NCBI GenBank assembly: GCA_007130865.1 | Contig: SLRR01000063.1 | Coordinates: 1 to 44,193, forward strand | Direction of reading: 5' to 3' | Origin: Spirochaeta sp. | GTDB taxonomy: Bacteria; Spirochaetota; Spirochaetia; DSM-27196; Alkalispirochaetaceae | Length of the DNA stretch: 44,193 nucleotides | Shown here: positions 1-10,058 of the stretch, piece by piece | Layout of the letters: every line of letters starts with the position of its first letter | Numbering within the stretch: position 1 is the first letter of the stretch | Program-made: the position numbers and the translations under genes | The notes under the pieces: model-generated | The model's database searches: none | The model's input: the letters and a program-made list of their open reading frames with translations, nothing else | Told to the model about the DNA's origin: nothing

Positions 1-1646
1 GAGCCGTCGCGGATTACCGAGCGGGACATGCGCGTGTTGCCGGTCGAGGGATCGATCAGTTCCGCCGCAAGATGTACCCGATCGGGAGGAAGACTCACGT
101 CAAGAACGAGCACACGCTCCGCATCGTTATCGCGGGCGCGCGCGATTGAGCGAATCCGGTCGCTTTCCAGCCTGCTCACTTCTGCGATCGTGGTATTCTG
201 TGAGGTCTGCAGCAACGACGCGAGGTATTCCGCCGTATGCCGCGCCGCCGCCGGCTCCAGAGTATCAGGATCCTGACGGTAGTAGATCGCCAGTTTTGTT
301 CGGTCACGGGATGCCGTAAACTGGTCGACATTCCACCGCGTCGCCAGGGCGTCCTCCCGAAGACGCCGGAACGTCTCGATCCGGTCCGACAGGTCCCGGT
401 CGGGCTCCTGTATTCCGGCGATCACTTCCAGCTCCTGCAGATACCGCCCGTACCGCTCCTGACCGAGGTATAGATCCGCCAGAGAACGGCGAAGCTCCGT
501 GTCAAAGGGGTTTATCTGCAGTCCCCGCCGGTAGTGTCGTTCCGCCTGCCAATGGAAGAACCGTCGTTCCAGTTCGCGGCCGGTTCTCCGGTATCGCTCC
601 GCCGCGACGGAGCGAAGGGGCGATTCCAGGGGTTCTCGCCGGACCAGGGTGTTTTCGTGGGCGATTCGGGCAAGTTCGTAATCGGGCTGAATCCGGAGAG
701 CGCGCTCCCAGCTGCTGTAGGCGGTTTCCGTCTCGCCGGTATCGACCGCGAGCTGTCCCCGGGCATACCAGGCTCGAACGTTCTCCGGTTGAAGCGTGAT
801 CAGCTGTTCGTAGTGCGTGCGCGCTTCCGCCGGCGCGCCTCGGAGGTACGCTGCGTGCGCCAGGAGAAGCCATCCATCCTGAAGCGTCGGCGCAAGCGTA
901 ACGGAGTTCCTTGCGTGGTATTCCGCCCGTTCAGGATCCTCGTTTTCCAGGGCCCAGCGGGCGGCAACCAGCTGCACCGAGGGTACGTCTCCGTGATACT
1001 GCAGAGCCGCGGCAAGGTATGATTCACCTTCCGTCCGATTTCCACGTGCCCAGGACAGTTCCACCAGGGCAGTGAGCAGCTGACGGTTCTCCGGAAAACG
1101 CCGCTCCAGTACACGAAGTCGCTCCATAAGGTTTTCCGAGGTGCCTCCGGACAGGGCCAGGATTGCGTTGCCTACCTGGGCATCCACGTTGTAGGGCTGT
1201 TGTTGCAGGACGCGCCGATACGTTTCCCGGGCGGCATCGATTCGGTCGGTCAGAACCAGGAGACGAGCTTCCAGAAGGTCCAGATCGACGCGGTCGTACC
1301 GGAGTTCCCGGGCGCGTTGGATCTGCTCCTCGGATTGAGCGTAATCACCGAGCCATAGCAGCGCTTCCGCCAGTCCCACCCGTGCTTCCGCATACCGGGG
1401 ATTTCCCGCGAGGGCGCGTCGAAACGCATCCGCTCCCTGAAGAAGAAGCTCCCGGTCAAACAGGGGGATGCCCTCCCGGAGCGCCTCCCGTCCACGTTGC
1501 AGGTACTGCGGAGGTGACTGAGCGGGCAGCGGAAGCGATAAGAGTATCAACGCCGTCAGCACGACGAAAAACAGGGACTGCCCGATCCGCGGGTGCCGCG
1601 GCAGCAGTAACGACGGAAAACCGCGGTCGAGTTTAGCGGTCCTCAA
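1..1646 (-). CDS. Secreted TPR-repeat protein, 3' end cut by window edge
   Basis: An open frame without a stop runs from the proposed TTG start at 1646 off the left edge, giving about 548 residues in view. The start overlaps the end of the CorC gene by 14 bases and has AAGAGG nine bases upstream (1656-1661). The N-terminus is basic, then hydrophobic (about residues 22-40, ending LPLPAQ), like a signal peptide. The body is a series of tetratricopeptide-like helical hairpins, with repeated patterns such as NPRYAEARVGLAEAL and QPDYELARIAHEN. The last 100 visible residues leave the TPR pattern and weakly resemble the alpha/beta domain of FlgO/CsgG-type envelope proteins; this is inference only. 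It is the fourth gene of the phoH-ybeY-corC unit and probably a periplasmic or outer-membrane-associated scaffold. Function unknown. Confidence 0.8.
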   Translation of the reverse strand, partial: MRTAKLDRGFPSLLLPRHPRIGQSLFFVVLTALILLSLPLPAQSPPQYLQRGREALREGIPLFDRELLLQGADAFRRALAGNPRYAEARVGLAEALLWLGDYAQSEEQIQRARELRYDRVDLDLLEARLLVLTDRIDAARETYRRVLQQQPYNVDAQVGNAILALSGGTSENLMERLRVLERRFPENRQLLTALVELSWARGNRTEGESYLAAALQYHGDVPSVQLVAARWALENEDPERAEYHARNSVTLAPTLQDGWLLLAHAAYLRGAPAEARTHYEQLITLQPENVRAWYARGQLAVDTGETETAYSSWERALRIQPDYELARIAHENTLVRREPLESPLRSVAAERYRRTGRELERRFFHWQAERHYRRGLQINPFDTELRRSLADLYLGQERYGRYLQELEVIAGIQEPDRDLSDRIETFRRLREDALATRWNVDQFTASRDRTKLAIYYRQDPDTLEPAAARHTAEYLASLLQTSQNTTIAEVSRLESDRIRSIARARDNDAERVLVLDVSLPPDRVHLAAELIDPSTGNTRMSRSVIRDG

Positions 1647-2430
1647 TCGCTTCGTCCTCTTCCGGGCGAACGACTACCTTGATCGTCCTGATTTTGTGGC
1701 CGTCCATATCCTGTACGATAAAATCCAGATTCTCGTAGCTTACTTTCTCAAACTTGACCGGTATCTTGCCAAACAGGTCGAAGACAAAACCGCCGAGAGT
1801 ATCGTAATCCTCGTCGGGCAGGTGCTGCCCGAGCGTTTCCTCCAGGTCCTCAAGATTGATGCGCGCGTCACAGAGGTATACCTGCTCACCGATTTCCAGC
1901 AGGTCCTCCCGCTCGTTGTCAAACTCGTCCTGGATGTCCCCGACGATCTCCTCAATGATATCTTCCATGCACACCAGGCCCGACACTCCGCCGTACTCGT
2001 CCACCGCCACGGCGATATGAACGCGACGCCGCTTCATCTCCCGGAGCAAGCCGTCCAGGCGCTTGCTTTCCGGAACGAAATACGGTTTGCGCAGAAGCTG
2101 GTCGATCCGGATCTCCTCCCCGTTAGTGAGGAATTTCAGGAGATCCTTCACGTAGAGCATTCCCACGACGTTGTCGATCGTATCCTTGTAAACGGGAAAC
2201 CGGGAATGGCCCGTTTCCGAGACGCGGTTTACCAGCTCCCCGGGACTCATATCCACGCCGAGAAAGACGGAATCGATCCGGGGTACCATGACCTCCTTCA
2301 CGGAAGTATCAGCAAGACCGTAGATTCCCTTGATCATCTCCCGGGTCTCGGGATGCAACGTTGACTGGGACGCCCCGTTCCGTCCGGACCGGGATGGCAG
2401 AAGGAAACGCCAGAAACCAGGTGTCTTCAC
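1633..2430 (-). CDS. corC: CorC/YbeX-type CBS-domain protein
   Basis: A 265-residue protein of the HlyC/CorC family without the membrane CNNM (DUF21) domain, so the short cytosolic form like E. coli CorC/YbeX. The N-terminal third contains VKEVMVPRIDSVFL, the usual entry to a CBS pair. Two CBS motifs follow (about residues 45-165, with GHSRFPVYKD and VDEYGGVSGLVCMEDI). The C-terminal transporter-associated domain (about 180-258) contains DYDTLGGFVFDLFGKIP. The start is GTG, overlapping the YbeY stop by four bases (GTGA), which indicates translational coupling. The phoH-ybeY-corC order is the classic ybeZYX arrangement linked to ribosome metabolism. The family is associated with Mg/Co resistance and adenine-nucleotide sensing; the exact role here is inferred. 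Confidence 0.93.
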   Translation of the reverse strand: MKTPGFWRFLLPSRSGRNGASQSTLHPETREMIKGIYGLADTSVKEVMVPRIDSVFLGVDMSPGELVNRVSETGHSRFPVYKDTIDNVVGMLYVKDLLKFLTNGEEIRIDQLLRKPYFVPESKRLDGLLREMKRRRVHIAVAVDEYGGVSGLVCMEDIIEEIVGDIQDEFDNEREDLLEIGEQVYLCDARINLEDLEETLGQHLPDEDYDTLGGFVFDLFGKIPVKFEKVSYENLDFIVQDMDGHKIRTIKVVVRPEEDEAIEDR

Positions 2431-2900
2431 AACAGCCGCTCCTCGACCTGCTTCAACAAGTCTTCCTGTAACTGTAACATATGTTCCTGGTCGGGATCGT
2501 TGCTTTCATGATGATATCCGGCCAGATGCAGAATTCCGTGAACGGTGACTCGGCGAAGTTCTTCCTCCGGGGTCACGCCGAACTCCGGTGCCCGGCGTCT
2601 CACCAGCGGCACGTCGATCACGATATCCCCCAACGGTCCCCGGGGCGCCGGGGTATCGTCGCCAAAGGAGAGCACATCCGTAGGTTCGTCGATTCCGCGA
2701 TACCGCCGGTTAAGGTCCTGCATCACCGCATCGTCCGTGAGCAAAACCGAAACCTCGCGTTCGCGGAGGTCCAGCAACCGAAGTACGTGCTGAATGAACT
2801 GTTCCAGGTTGCCGATCCACGACGGAGGCTCGATCGATTCCGCCCGCACTTCCACGGTATTACCGGAACCGGACGGGACTGAATCACGTCTGGTCGTCAT
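2427..2900 (-). CDS. ybeY: Endoribonuclease YbeY
   Basis: A 157-residue single-domain zinc metalloprotein of the UPF0054/YbeY family, which acts in 16S rRNA 3'-end maturation and ribosome quality control. The diagnostic motif HGILHLAGYHH lies at residues 121-131. His121, His125 and His131 are the expected zinc ligands; the usual Asp before the last His is His here. The conserved strand DVLSFGDD (about 75-82) and GDIVIDV (91-97) are also present. The first 27 residues look like a loosely conserved extension; the chosen ATG overlaps the phoH end by 17 bases, and later starts are possible. It lies between phoH and corC with overlaps on both sides, so it is co-translated with them. Confidence 0.95.
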   Translation of the reverse strand: MTTRRDSVPSGSGNTVEVRAESIEPPSWIGNLEQFIQHVLRLLDLREREVSVLLTDDAVMQDLNRRYRGIDEPTDVLSFGDDTPAPRGPLGDIVIDVPLVRRRAPEFGVTPEEELRRVTVHGILHLAGYHHESNDPDQEHMLQLQEDLLKQVEERLL

Positions 2901-3840
2901 CGTATGCCTTTATGATACTCTGGACCAGGGGACTTCGCACCACGTCCTCGCGTCCCAGCCGGGTTATACCGATATCCGGCAGTCCCGCGAGGATACCCTC
3001 GGCGTGCAGCAAACCGGAGGGAACACGTCGGGGCAGATCCACCTGTGTCACATCCCCGTTGACAACCGCGCACGTGTTTTCACCTATCCTGGTGAGGAAC
3101 ATCTTCATCTGTTCCCGCGTGGTATTCTGCGCTTCGTCGAGAATAACGTAACAGTCGCGGAGGCTGCGACCGCGCATGTACGCCAACGGCGCGATCTCGA
3201 TCAATCGCTGCTCGTCCAGGCGCCGTACGAGATCGTGCGGCAGGAGTGCCTCGATCGCGTCGTAGAGAGGGCGCAGGTAAGGACTGATCTTCTGCGCCAG
3301 GTCTCCGGGAAGGTATCCCAGGCTCTCCCCGGCCTCTACTACCGGCCGGGTCAGAACCAGTTTTCGCTTTCTCTTTGATAGAAGTTCTCCGAGCGCGTGC
3401 GCCACCGCGAGGTAGGTTTTGCCCGTACCGGCGGGTCCGATGAGAAAGGAAAGGCTGTTGTTCTCCAGACTTTCCAGTACTTCCGCCTGCCGTGGTGAAC
3501 GGGGATACACCCGGGTGCCCGCCACGGGGATATCCACCACAAGCTCTTTCATTTTTTCCAGTGATGCTCCATCCTCCGACAGAAGGTCCCGGTGGATCGC
3601 GGAAATAAGGCCTCGGTCAGGTTCCCGGCCGCGGCGGCTGTGTTCCTGCAACTCGCTCACCAGGCAGACAAACCGCTCCTGCTGTTCCAGGTCGGCGCTA
3701 TCCAGCATCACCTCGTTTCCGCGAACGAGAACAGGTGCCGCAAAGAGTTGTTCCAGATGGCGGATGTTTCGATCATTCGCCCCGCAGATTTTCTGCAGAA
3801 TTACACTGTCTGACAGGACCAGCGTTGTGCTATCTGACAA
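2884..3840 (-). CDS. phoH: PhoH-family ATPase (YbeZ type)
   Basis: A 318-residue PhoH-like P-loop NTPase. Walker A GPAGTGKT is at residues 135-142, Walker B is VILDEAQN, and TRPVVEAGESLGYLPG and MFLTRIGE are family motifs. A KH-like N-terminal region (about 10-60) is typical of PhoH-like proteins that pair with YbeY. The start is TTG at 3840, supported by AAGGAG five bases upstream (3846-3851); no ATG fits as well. It is first in the phoH-ybeY-corC-TPR operon, with a recognisable promoter about 20-50 bases upstream. The likely role is an RNA-associated ATPase/helicase assisting YbeY in rRNA processing, as inferred for the family. Confidence 0.95.
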   Translation of the reverse strand: MSDSTTLVLSDSVILQKICGANDRNIRHLEQLFAAPVLVRGNEVMLDSADLEQQERFVCLVSELQEHSRRGREPDRGLISAIHRDLLSEDGASLEKMKELVVDIPVAGTRVYPRSPRQAEVLESLENNSLSFLIGPAGTGKTYLAVAHALGELLSKRKRKLVLTRPVVEAGESLGYLPGDLAQKISPYLRPLYDAIEALLPHDLVRRLDEQRLIEIAPLAYMRGRSLRDCYVILDEAQNTTREQMKMFLTRIGENTCAVVNGDVTQVDLPRRVPSGLLHAEGILAGLPDIGITRLGREDVVRSPLVQSIIKAYDDDQT

Positions 3841-3845
3841 TCCCG

Positions 3846-3889
3846 CTCCTTCTCGTTTCAGTATAGAGACACCGTTTATACCCGGTCAA
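3846..3889 (-). promoter_or_regulatory. Promoter and ribosome binding site of the phoH operon
   Basis: On the minus strand TTGACC (3884-3889) is followed after 18 bases by TATACT (3860-3865), then a short leader with AAGGAG (3846-3851) five bases before the TTG start. A second weaker pair (TTGAGA upstream, GTATAA inside the spacer) overlaps it, and GACTTGA occurs twice nearby. No terminator-like hairpin separates it from the end of the LptD gene, so some read-through from uvrA-lptD is likely. Confidence 0.7.
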
Positions 3890-3910
3890 GTCGGCATTTC
3901 TCAAGTCAGG

Positions 3911-6900
3911 TTACTCAATAAACTCGATCGTTCCTCGATCATCCACCTGGAGGTTACGTCTGAACTCAGGGATCGGACGCCACCGGAGCAGCACGGTAAA
4001 AATACCACGCCACTCGTACCGCGCTCGGTCGGGCTGGACTTCCAGTTCCGGTCTTCCTGTGTAGGATAGTTGCAGCTCCCAGTCGCTCAGGTCGTGAATC
4101 GCCGCGAATTCCAGGGATTCTATCTTAAAGAACGAGTCCTCCCGGGCTTCACGATTAAAGAAATTGATACTGTTTGCAAGGTCCGTCACGGGATTGCGCG
4201 GAGAACGGCCGATCTCTTCCGCCAGAGCGGGTACGTACTGGTAGATGAAATCGTTTCTGCTCCTGGCGGTCAGTCGGAGATCCACAAAGCGGTACACCTC
4301 CAGGGAAACACCGTATTCAAGGAGGAGCCCGCTGTTGGTGTATCGCTGCAAGTCGAAATCAAACGCAAGTTCGCCTTCCAGCGTCATATCGACCCGTCGG
4401 TGCCACCGTTGGAACTGTCGTTCTCCTGCGATCCCTATCGTGTAACTGATCCATCGAAACTTCTCATGGTCGTCCCGGAGCCATCCCTCCAACGGGTCAA
4501 AATCGTATCCCTGCGTCCGCTGTCCGATGAGTCGCATCGTAAGAGGCCACGCCCGGAGGGAACTCCGGGACTGCAGCAGGTTTTCCTCGTCGAGGTCGTA
4601 CTCCAGGCGCTGTTCGAGCCGCAACTTCGAGTCATACAGGTCGAGCGCGTGGGTCTGCACTACGTTATCCGGTTGCCACTGGTCGTCTTTTTCGCGATAC
4701 CCGCCACTGAGCGTTGTCGTCACCGGCCCGGTAAGCAAGCGAAGTTCACCGAGATACGTTCTGTCTCGTGGCGGAAGGTCCGAGGTAGCGGTCAGCGTCT
4801 GCGTCCTGGACCAGAGGTCCCACTGGATCTGTGCTCGAGTCTGGTGAGCCGTGATATCGTCCTGGTTCCATTCCGCCCATCGGCTTCGGTACCGGGGATC
4901 TCCGCCGTCGTCCAATCGATCGAACCGGTTCTCGTATACCAGAGAGGAAAGCGAATATCTAAGGGAACTGCCTTCGAGCGGATCAACCCTTCTAAGAGGG
5001 AAGATAGAAACACGGCTCGCCTGGTTGGCGTTAAATCCGGCGAAACGGTACGTGTCGAGTTCCAGCCTCTCCCGCTCGCGGTCCTCCAGGTCGGCCGTGA
5101 TATCCAGTTCCTGGTAGCGATGATCGAAGCTCAGAGAACTATCCATCGTGGCGAACTGTTCCCGGGTACGGGCCTCCAGAGATATCTGCCCGCGATTACG
5201 GGACTGGAACGTACTGTACCGCCAGGCTGAGTCCACGTCGCTTCCGGTAATCCACTCCTGGTTGTCCGTAAAACGGTCGTACCGGACCGTGGGCTGAAAG
5301 TTGTAGGTCAGCGAGATACGTCCGGTATCGGGATCACGGATGCCCGGCAGATCGCGTATCGGTCCGGGGAGCCGGAACCGCTCATCTTCATCCCGTTCGG
5401 GATCCTGTTCTTCCTGCTCCCAGGGTGGGCGCAGCTCACGGACTTCGCGATCACCCTCTCCGGTCCCGGTCTCATCAGTTTCTTCCGGGGCGGATCGCGC
5501 CGGGCGAGGGGGATACTCCCAGAGTTGTCCCCGTACACGCACCTGCATCTCCGGTGCGACCAGGGACTGCGGAAAGAAGAACCGTTCCTCCGGGCTGTTA
5601 TCGCTTTCCGGTCGTTTCACCGCGTCGGGTCGTTCCTGGTCCGTTCGGGTTCGCCAGGCTACTTGTGTGCGAAACGGAGTCACCGAGAACGAGGTGACCC
5701 AGGGATTGAGCGACCGGACGGAGGGGTTCCAGGAGAGCCCCGTTTCCCACGTGAAGGAGGAAACGGTGGTTCCGGACCGGTCGTCCTCAGGCTCGCCGGG
5801 ACTCAGAACGAATCCCCAGTCCATCCGTTCGTTTCGATCGTGAAAATCACGTCGGAACTCCGGATCCGAGAGCATGAGCAGGTTCCAGTTTATCGTGACC
5901 GCGTCAAACCGGGCCCGGCCTATCGATTCCGCCTCGTACCGGTAAGGAACGGGGGTTCCCAGAAAGAAACCACTGTTCCAGTGTTGCCGTGGTTCACCTT
6001 CTTCCACGTAATAGCTCGAGTACTGACCGTTCTCAAAGTAGATATTCCGGGATGCTCCCAGACCGACACGCCAGTCGAACGTGGTCAGAGGTCCCAGGTC
6101 CGGCATCGATCCGGAAGCGCCGGAATACGCCCCGAGCGTTGTATAGACGTCCGCCATGAACTTGAGCGTCCAGTCGGGTTGGGTCGGTTCCACCGGTTCC
6201 TCGGGAATACGGAGAAAGAGACCCTGGATAACCCGTTCCGACTCGTCCGGTGTCTCCGCGAGACGCATGATCGAGATCGGCGGCTCCTCGTCCTCCCGTT
6301 TCCCGAAGAAGTACGTCGTTGTCTGGATGAACGCGCCTTCCCGTGTGCGTGTTCCCGCCACAGGATGAAAGAAGAGCCGATCCCCTGGAAGAAAAAAGAA
6401 AGGCAGATAAAACGTCGGAACGCGCCCGACGTATAGGACCGCGTGCCGGATCCCCCACTCTCCCGGGGCGAGGATCCAGATCCTGCTCGCCTGGATTCTC
6501 CAGTTCGGGGGATCCGCCCGTGAGGAGGTCACCGTCCCTCCTTCGACGACGATTATCTCCTCGGAGGAACGCGAGATACGGCGCCCTTCGACGAAGAAAT
6601 CGATCTCCTCCGATTCGATCTGTTCCCTCGTCTCGGTGATCCCCCGGACAAAGATGCCCTCCCAGGAATCTATCCGGAACACGATCTCCTCACCACGAAA
6701 ACGCTCCACGCCGTCCCCGCGTTCGACCTGGTATAGCACGTTTCCCCGCGCTCCCAGGGTGTTTCGCTCCACGTTGATCAGTATCTCCTCCGCTTCGATA
6801 ACGTGTACCACACCCTCGTCTTCAACGGTGATCCGCACCCCACCTACGAGGCGCAGGTTGCGTTCGTCCACCTGTTCGATATCAAAATAACGGCTGCCCC

Positions 6901-7189
6901 GGGCGCGCTCGATTCGCATGGAAGAACCTTCCCGCTCTTCCTCCTCAGGATCAGGCAGGCGTCGCCGTACTCCGTAATAATCGAGAATCCGCTCTTCCAC
7001 CTGTCGCCGTGTACCGCGGGGGCTTAACCCGAGCGAAGATGCCCAGTCGAGGAGTTCCTGTCGATCCGCTGTTTCTACGTCCGCGGTGAGCGTGCGCTCA
7101 AAGAGACCGTTCTCCGCTGATACCGGTACGGACACCGTCACGATCACGATCGCGATGACCAGGAACAGGACCAACGCTCGAAAGGACAT
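3911..7189 (-). CDS. lptD: LPS-assembly protein LptD-like outer membrane barrel with N-terminal SAP-like motif
   Basis: A 1092-residue exported protein. A signal peptide (MSFRALVLF..., cleavage near VSA-EN) is followed by a helix-hairpin segment at about residues 40-73 (QELLDWASSLGLSPRGT...RILDYY) that matches the SAP/helix-extension-helix pattern. An OstA/LptA-like beta domain comes next (about 95-215), then the LptD entry motif around IWILAPGEWGIRHAVLYV and PTFYLPFFFLP. A long barrel region of alternating aromatic/acidic strands ends in IEFIE. A charged Pro/Glu-rich insertion lies near the middle. I chose ATG 7189 because it starts the signal peptide; an upstream GTG (7213) overlapping the uvrA stop adds eight residues. 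It follows uvrA directly; from memory the same pair exists in Treponema. The likely role is lipid or glycolipid delivery to the outer leaflet. Whether this organism makes true LPS cannot be seen. Confidence 0.85.
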   Translation of the reverse strand: MSFRALVLFLVIAIVIVTVSVPVSAENGLFERTLTADVETADRQELLDWASSLGLSPRGTRRQVEERILDYYGVRRRLPDPEEEEREGSSMRIERARGSRYFDIEQVDERNLRLVGGVRITVEDEGVVHVIEAEEILINVERNTLGARGNVLYQVERGDGVERFRGEEIVFRIDSWEGIFVRGITETREQIESEEIDFFVEGRRISRSSEEIIVVEGGTVTSSRADPPNWRIQASRIWILAPGEWGIRHAVLYVGRVPTFYLPFFFLPGDRLFFHPVAGTRTREGAFIQTTTYFFGKREDEEPPISIMRLAETPDESERVIQGLFLRIPEEPVEPTQPDWTLKFMADVYTTLGAYSGASGSMPDLGPLTTFDWRVGLGASRNIYFENGQYSSYYVEEGEPRQHWNSGFFLGTPVPYRYEAESIGRARFDAVTINWNLLMLSDPEFRRDFHDRNERMDWGFVLSPGEPEDDRSGTTVSSFTWETGLSWNPSVRSLNPWVTSFSVTPFRTQVAWRTRTDQERPDAVKRPESDNSPEERFFFPQSLVAPEMQVRVRGQLWEYPPRPARSAPEETDETGTGEGDREVRELRPPWEQEEQDPERDEDERFRLPGPIRDLPGIRDPDTGRISLTYNFQPTVRYDRFTDNQEWITGSDVDSAWRYSTFQSRNRGQISLEARTREQFATMDSSLSFDHRYQELDITADLEDRERERLELDTYRFAGFNANQASRVSIFPLRRVDPLEGSSLRYSLSSLVYENRFDRLDDGGDPRYRSRWAEWNQDDITAHQTRAQIQWDLWSRTQTLTATSDLPPRDRTYLGELRLLTGPVTTTLSGGYREKDDQWQPDNVVQTHALDLYDSKLRLEQRLEYDLDEENLLQSRSSLRAWPLTMRLIGQRTQGYDFDPLEGWLRDDHEKFRWISYTIGIAGERQFQRWHRRVDMTLEGELAFDFDLQRYTNSGLLLEYGVSLEVYRFVDLRLTARSRNDFIYQYVPALAEEIGRSPRNPVTDLANSINFFNREAREDSFFKIESLEFAAIHDLSDWELQLSYTGRPELEVQPDRARYEWRGIFTVLLRWRPIPEFRRNLQVDDRGTIEFIE

Positions 7190-7205
7190 CGATCGTGACC
7201 GTCCC

Positions 7206-10058
7206 TCAGGCACTCTTGAGACTATTGCGCCGGGTCAGCGTCTCCGCTATGAACCGGCCCGTATGCGACTCCTCCACACCGGCCACCTCTTCCGGCGTGC
7301 CCCGGGCGATAACGCGCCCGCCTCGATCACCACCTTCGGGTCCAAGATCGACGATGTAGTCCGACTGGAGGATCACGTCCAGGTTGTGCTCGATCAGGAT
7401 GATCGTGTTTCCCCGGTCTACCAGCACCTGCAATACTTCCATCAGCTTTTCCACGTCCGCAAAATGGAGGCCTGTAGTCGGCTCATCCAGGATGTAGAGC
7501 GTCCGCCCGGTACTGCGTTTGCTCAGCTCCAGGGAAAGTTTAACCCGCTGCGCCTCACCGCCGGAGAGGGTAAGCGCGCTCTGCCCGAGTTTGACATAGT
7601 CGAGTCCCACCGCACCGAGCGTTTCCAGGCGACGCTGGATCTGCGGAACCGGGGAAAAGAACTCCCGTGCTTCCTCGATAGTCATCTCCAGGACGTCGTG
7701 GATGTTCTTCCCCTTGTAGCGGATGTCCAGGGTCTCCCGGGTAAAACGCCGGCCGTGGCACACATCGCAGGTTACGTACACGTCCGGCAGAAAATGCATC
7801 TCGATCTTTATCGTTCCCGCTCCCTGACAGTGTTCGCATCGTCCACCCTTTACGTTGAAAGAAAAACGGCCGGGTTTATAACCCCGGGACTTGCTTTCCG
7901 GAAGAGAAGCGAAGAGATCGCGGATCGGTGTAAAAAGTCCGACGTACGTAGCAGGGTTGGACCTCGGGGTGCGACCAATCGGGCTCTGGTCGATATTGAT
8001 GATCTTGTCGATCGCATCCGCGCCTTCCAGCGCATCGCAGGCACCTTCCGGGTGGCGCGCACCCCGGGAAACGACCTTGTTTGCCAGGGCTGGATAGAGA
8101 ACGTCCGAGAGAAGCGTACTTTTACCGGAACCGGAGACCCCGGTGATCACGTTCATCGCGCCGAGACGGAACGATACGTCGATCCCCCGGAGGTTGTGCT
8201 CCCGGGCACCACGGACCGTAATCACCTCACCCGACCCGGGACGGCGCGTCGCGGGGATCGGAAGCGCTTTCCGTCCGGAAAGGTACGGCCCGGTGGCACT
8301 TGAAGGGTTGGCGATCACCTCCGGGGGACTCCCCTGGGCAACGATCCTGCCGCCGTGGACACCGGCGCCGGGGCCGAGGTCGACGATATGGTCTGCCGCG
8401 AGCAGCGTCTGCTCGTCGTGCTCCACTACGATCAGCGTGTTGCCCAGATCCCGAAGGTGCAGCAGCGTCTCCAGAAGACGTTCGTTGTCACGCTGGTGCA
8501 GCCCGATCGTGGGTTCATCCAGAACGTAGAGAACTCCCACCAGTTGGGAACCGATCTGCGTGGCCAGGCGGATGCGCTGCGCTTCCCCCCCGGAGAGCGT
8601 TGCCGCGTTGCGATGCAGCGTCAGGTATTCCAGACCGACGCTCTGCATGAAGGAGAGGCGCGCCCGGATCTCCTTGAGGATCTCCCCGGAGATCTTCTCC
8701 TCGTTCGGTGTGAGTTTCACCTTCTCGAAAAACCGAAGCGTGTCCGTCACCGAGAGAGCCGCCAGGTCGTGAATGCTGTGCCCGTGGATCAGGACCGCCA
8801 GCGATTCCGGTCGTAAGCGACGCCCCCGACATTCGTGGCAGATCCGCTCGGTCATAAACGTCTCAAACCACTCCCGCATCTGCGCTGAACCGGTCTCCCG
8901 GTAGCGCCGCTCCAGGTCTGGAATTACCCCGGGAAACTGCCGGTGGTACTCCACGGTACTGCCGTCGTCGGGTTTCTCGTAGGTATACCGCAGGCGCTCC
9001 CGGGATCCGTAGAGAATCTGTTCCATGATCTCCTCGGGAATCGACCCCAGGGGCTGGTTCAACCGAAACCCGAGAGCGTCCGCCAACGCTTCGAATCGCG
9101 TGCGGTACCAGCGGGCGGAGGGATTGTACGGTCGGATCCCGTGCTGGTCAAAGGAAAGCGAACGGTCCGGCATTATCAGATCCGGATCGAACTCTTTCGT
9201 AACGCCCAGGCCGGAACACGCCTCACACGCTCCAAAGGGACTGTTGAATGAGAACAGCCGTGGTTCCAGCTCGGGAAAGGTGACGTTGCTGTCGGGATAG
9301 GCGTAGTGCTGCGAGAACGACTGTTCCACGAACTGGCCCGCCTCGTCCTCCCAGAGAACAACCACCGTTCCCCCCGCGGTCTCCAGCGCCGACTCCAGCG
9401 ATTCCACGATCCGCTTGCGCCGTTCCGGTCCGATCTTTACCCGGTCCACCACGATCTCGATCGAGTGTTTCCTGTTCTTCTCCAGCGCGATGTCCTCGTC
9501 CAGGGAGATGATCTCGCCGTCTACCCGGACGCGGGCAAATCCCGCCCGGCGTGCGTCGTCGAGGACACGCTGGTGTATACCTTTTCGACCCCGTACCACC
9601 GGTGCCAGGATCACCATGCGGGTATCTTCCGGAAGCTCCAGGATTCGTTCGATGATCTCGTCCACGGTCTGCTTTTCTATACGCTTGCCGCTTACCGGGT
9701 CGTGCGGAACCCCGATCCGGGCAAAGAGAAGGCGGTAGTAGTCCCAGATCTCCGTAACGGTGCCCACCGTAGACCGGGGGTTGCGATTAGTCGTTTTCTG
9801 TTCGATCGAGATAGCCGGGGAGAGGCCCTCGATGTAATCCACGTCGGGCTTGTCCATGCGCCCGAGAAACTGCCGCGCGTAGGCCGAGAGGGACTCCACG
9901 TATCGGCGTTGCCCTTCCGCAAAGATCGTGTCGAACGCCAGGGAGGACTTTCCGGAGCCGCTCACGCCGGAGATCACGATGAACGCGTCCCGGGGAAGCT
10001 CCACATCTATGTTCTTGAGATTGTGCTCACGCGCACCTTTGACAAATATCCGGTTCAT
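7206..10058 (-). CDS. uvrA: Excinuclease ABC subunit A
   Basis: A 950-residue UvrA, the damage-recognition ATPase of nucleotide excision repair. Two ABC modules are visible: Walker [17 protein letters not shown] near the N-terminus and [17 protein letters not shown] in the second half; signatures [16 protein letters not shown] and [16 protein letters not shown]; Walker B motifs [15 protein letters not shown] and [15 protein letters not shown]. Zinc modules CEACSGLG..., CHECRGRRL and CEHCQGAG...CDVCHGRRF are intact. Length and order are normal. The start is ATG 10058 ([17 protein letters not shown], matching family N-termini); a GTG nine bases upstream is possible. No good Shine-Dalgarno is visible for either. 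The stop is 16 bases before the chosen lptD ATG. I could not identify a convincing promoter in the 196 bases upstream, which otherwise hold no gene. Confidence 0.98.
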   Translation of the reverse strand: MNRIFVKGAREHNLKNIDVELPRDAFIVISGVSGSGKSSLAFDTIFAEGQRRYVESLSAYARQFLGRMDKPDVDYIEGLSPAISIEQKTTNRNPRSTVGTVTEIWDYYRLLFARIGVPHDPVSGKRIEKQTVDEIIERILELPEDTRMVILAPVVRGRKGIHQRVLDDARRAGFARVRVDGEIISLDEDIALEKNRKHSIEIVVDRVKIGPERRKRIVESLESALETAGGTVVVLWEDEAGQFVEQSFSQHYAYPDSNVTFPELEPRLFSFNSPFGACEACSGLGVTKEFDPDLIMPDRSLSFDQHGIRPYNPSARWYRTRFEALADALGFRLNQPLGSIPEEIMEQILYGSRERLRYTYEKPDDGSTVEYHRQFPGVIPDLERRYRETGSAQMREWFETFMTERICHECRGRRLRPESLAVLIHGHSIHDLAALSVTDTLRFFEKVKLTPNEEKISGEILKEIRARLSFMQSVGLEYLTLHRNAATLSGGEAQRIRLATQIGSQLVGVLYVLDEPTIGLHQRDNERLLETLLHLRDLGNTLIVVEHDEQTLLAADHIVDLGPGAGVHGGRIVAQGSPPEVIANPSSATGPYLSGRKALPIPATRRPGSGEVITVRGAREHNLRGIDVSFRLGAMNVITGVSGSGKSTLLSDVLYPALANKVVSRGARHPEGACDALEGADAIDKIINIDQSPIGRTPRSNPATYVGLFTPIRDLFASLPESKSRGYKPGRFSFNVKGGRCEHCQGAGTIKIEMHFLPDVYVTCDVCHGRRFTRETLDIRYKGKNIHDVLEMTIEEAREFFSPVPQIQRRLETLGAVGLDYVKLGQSALTLSGGEAQRVKLSLELSKRSTGRTLYILDEPTTGLHFADVEKLMEVLQVLVDRGNTIILIEHNLDVILQSDYIVDLGPEGGDRGGRVIARGTPEEVAGVEESHTGRFIAETLTRRNSLKSA

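Noticed and set aside
4070-5230. Plus-strand frame of 386 codons
   Set aside because: Antisense to the LptD barrel; no signal, motif or ribosome site.
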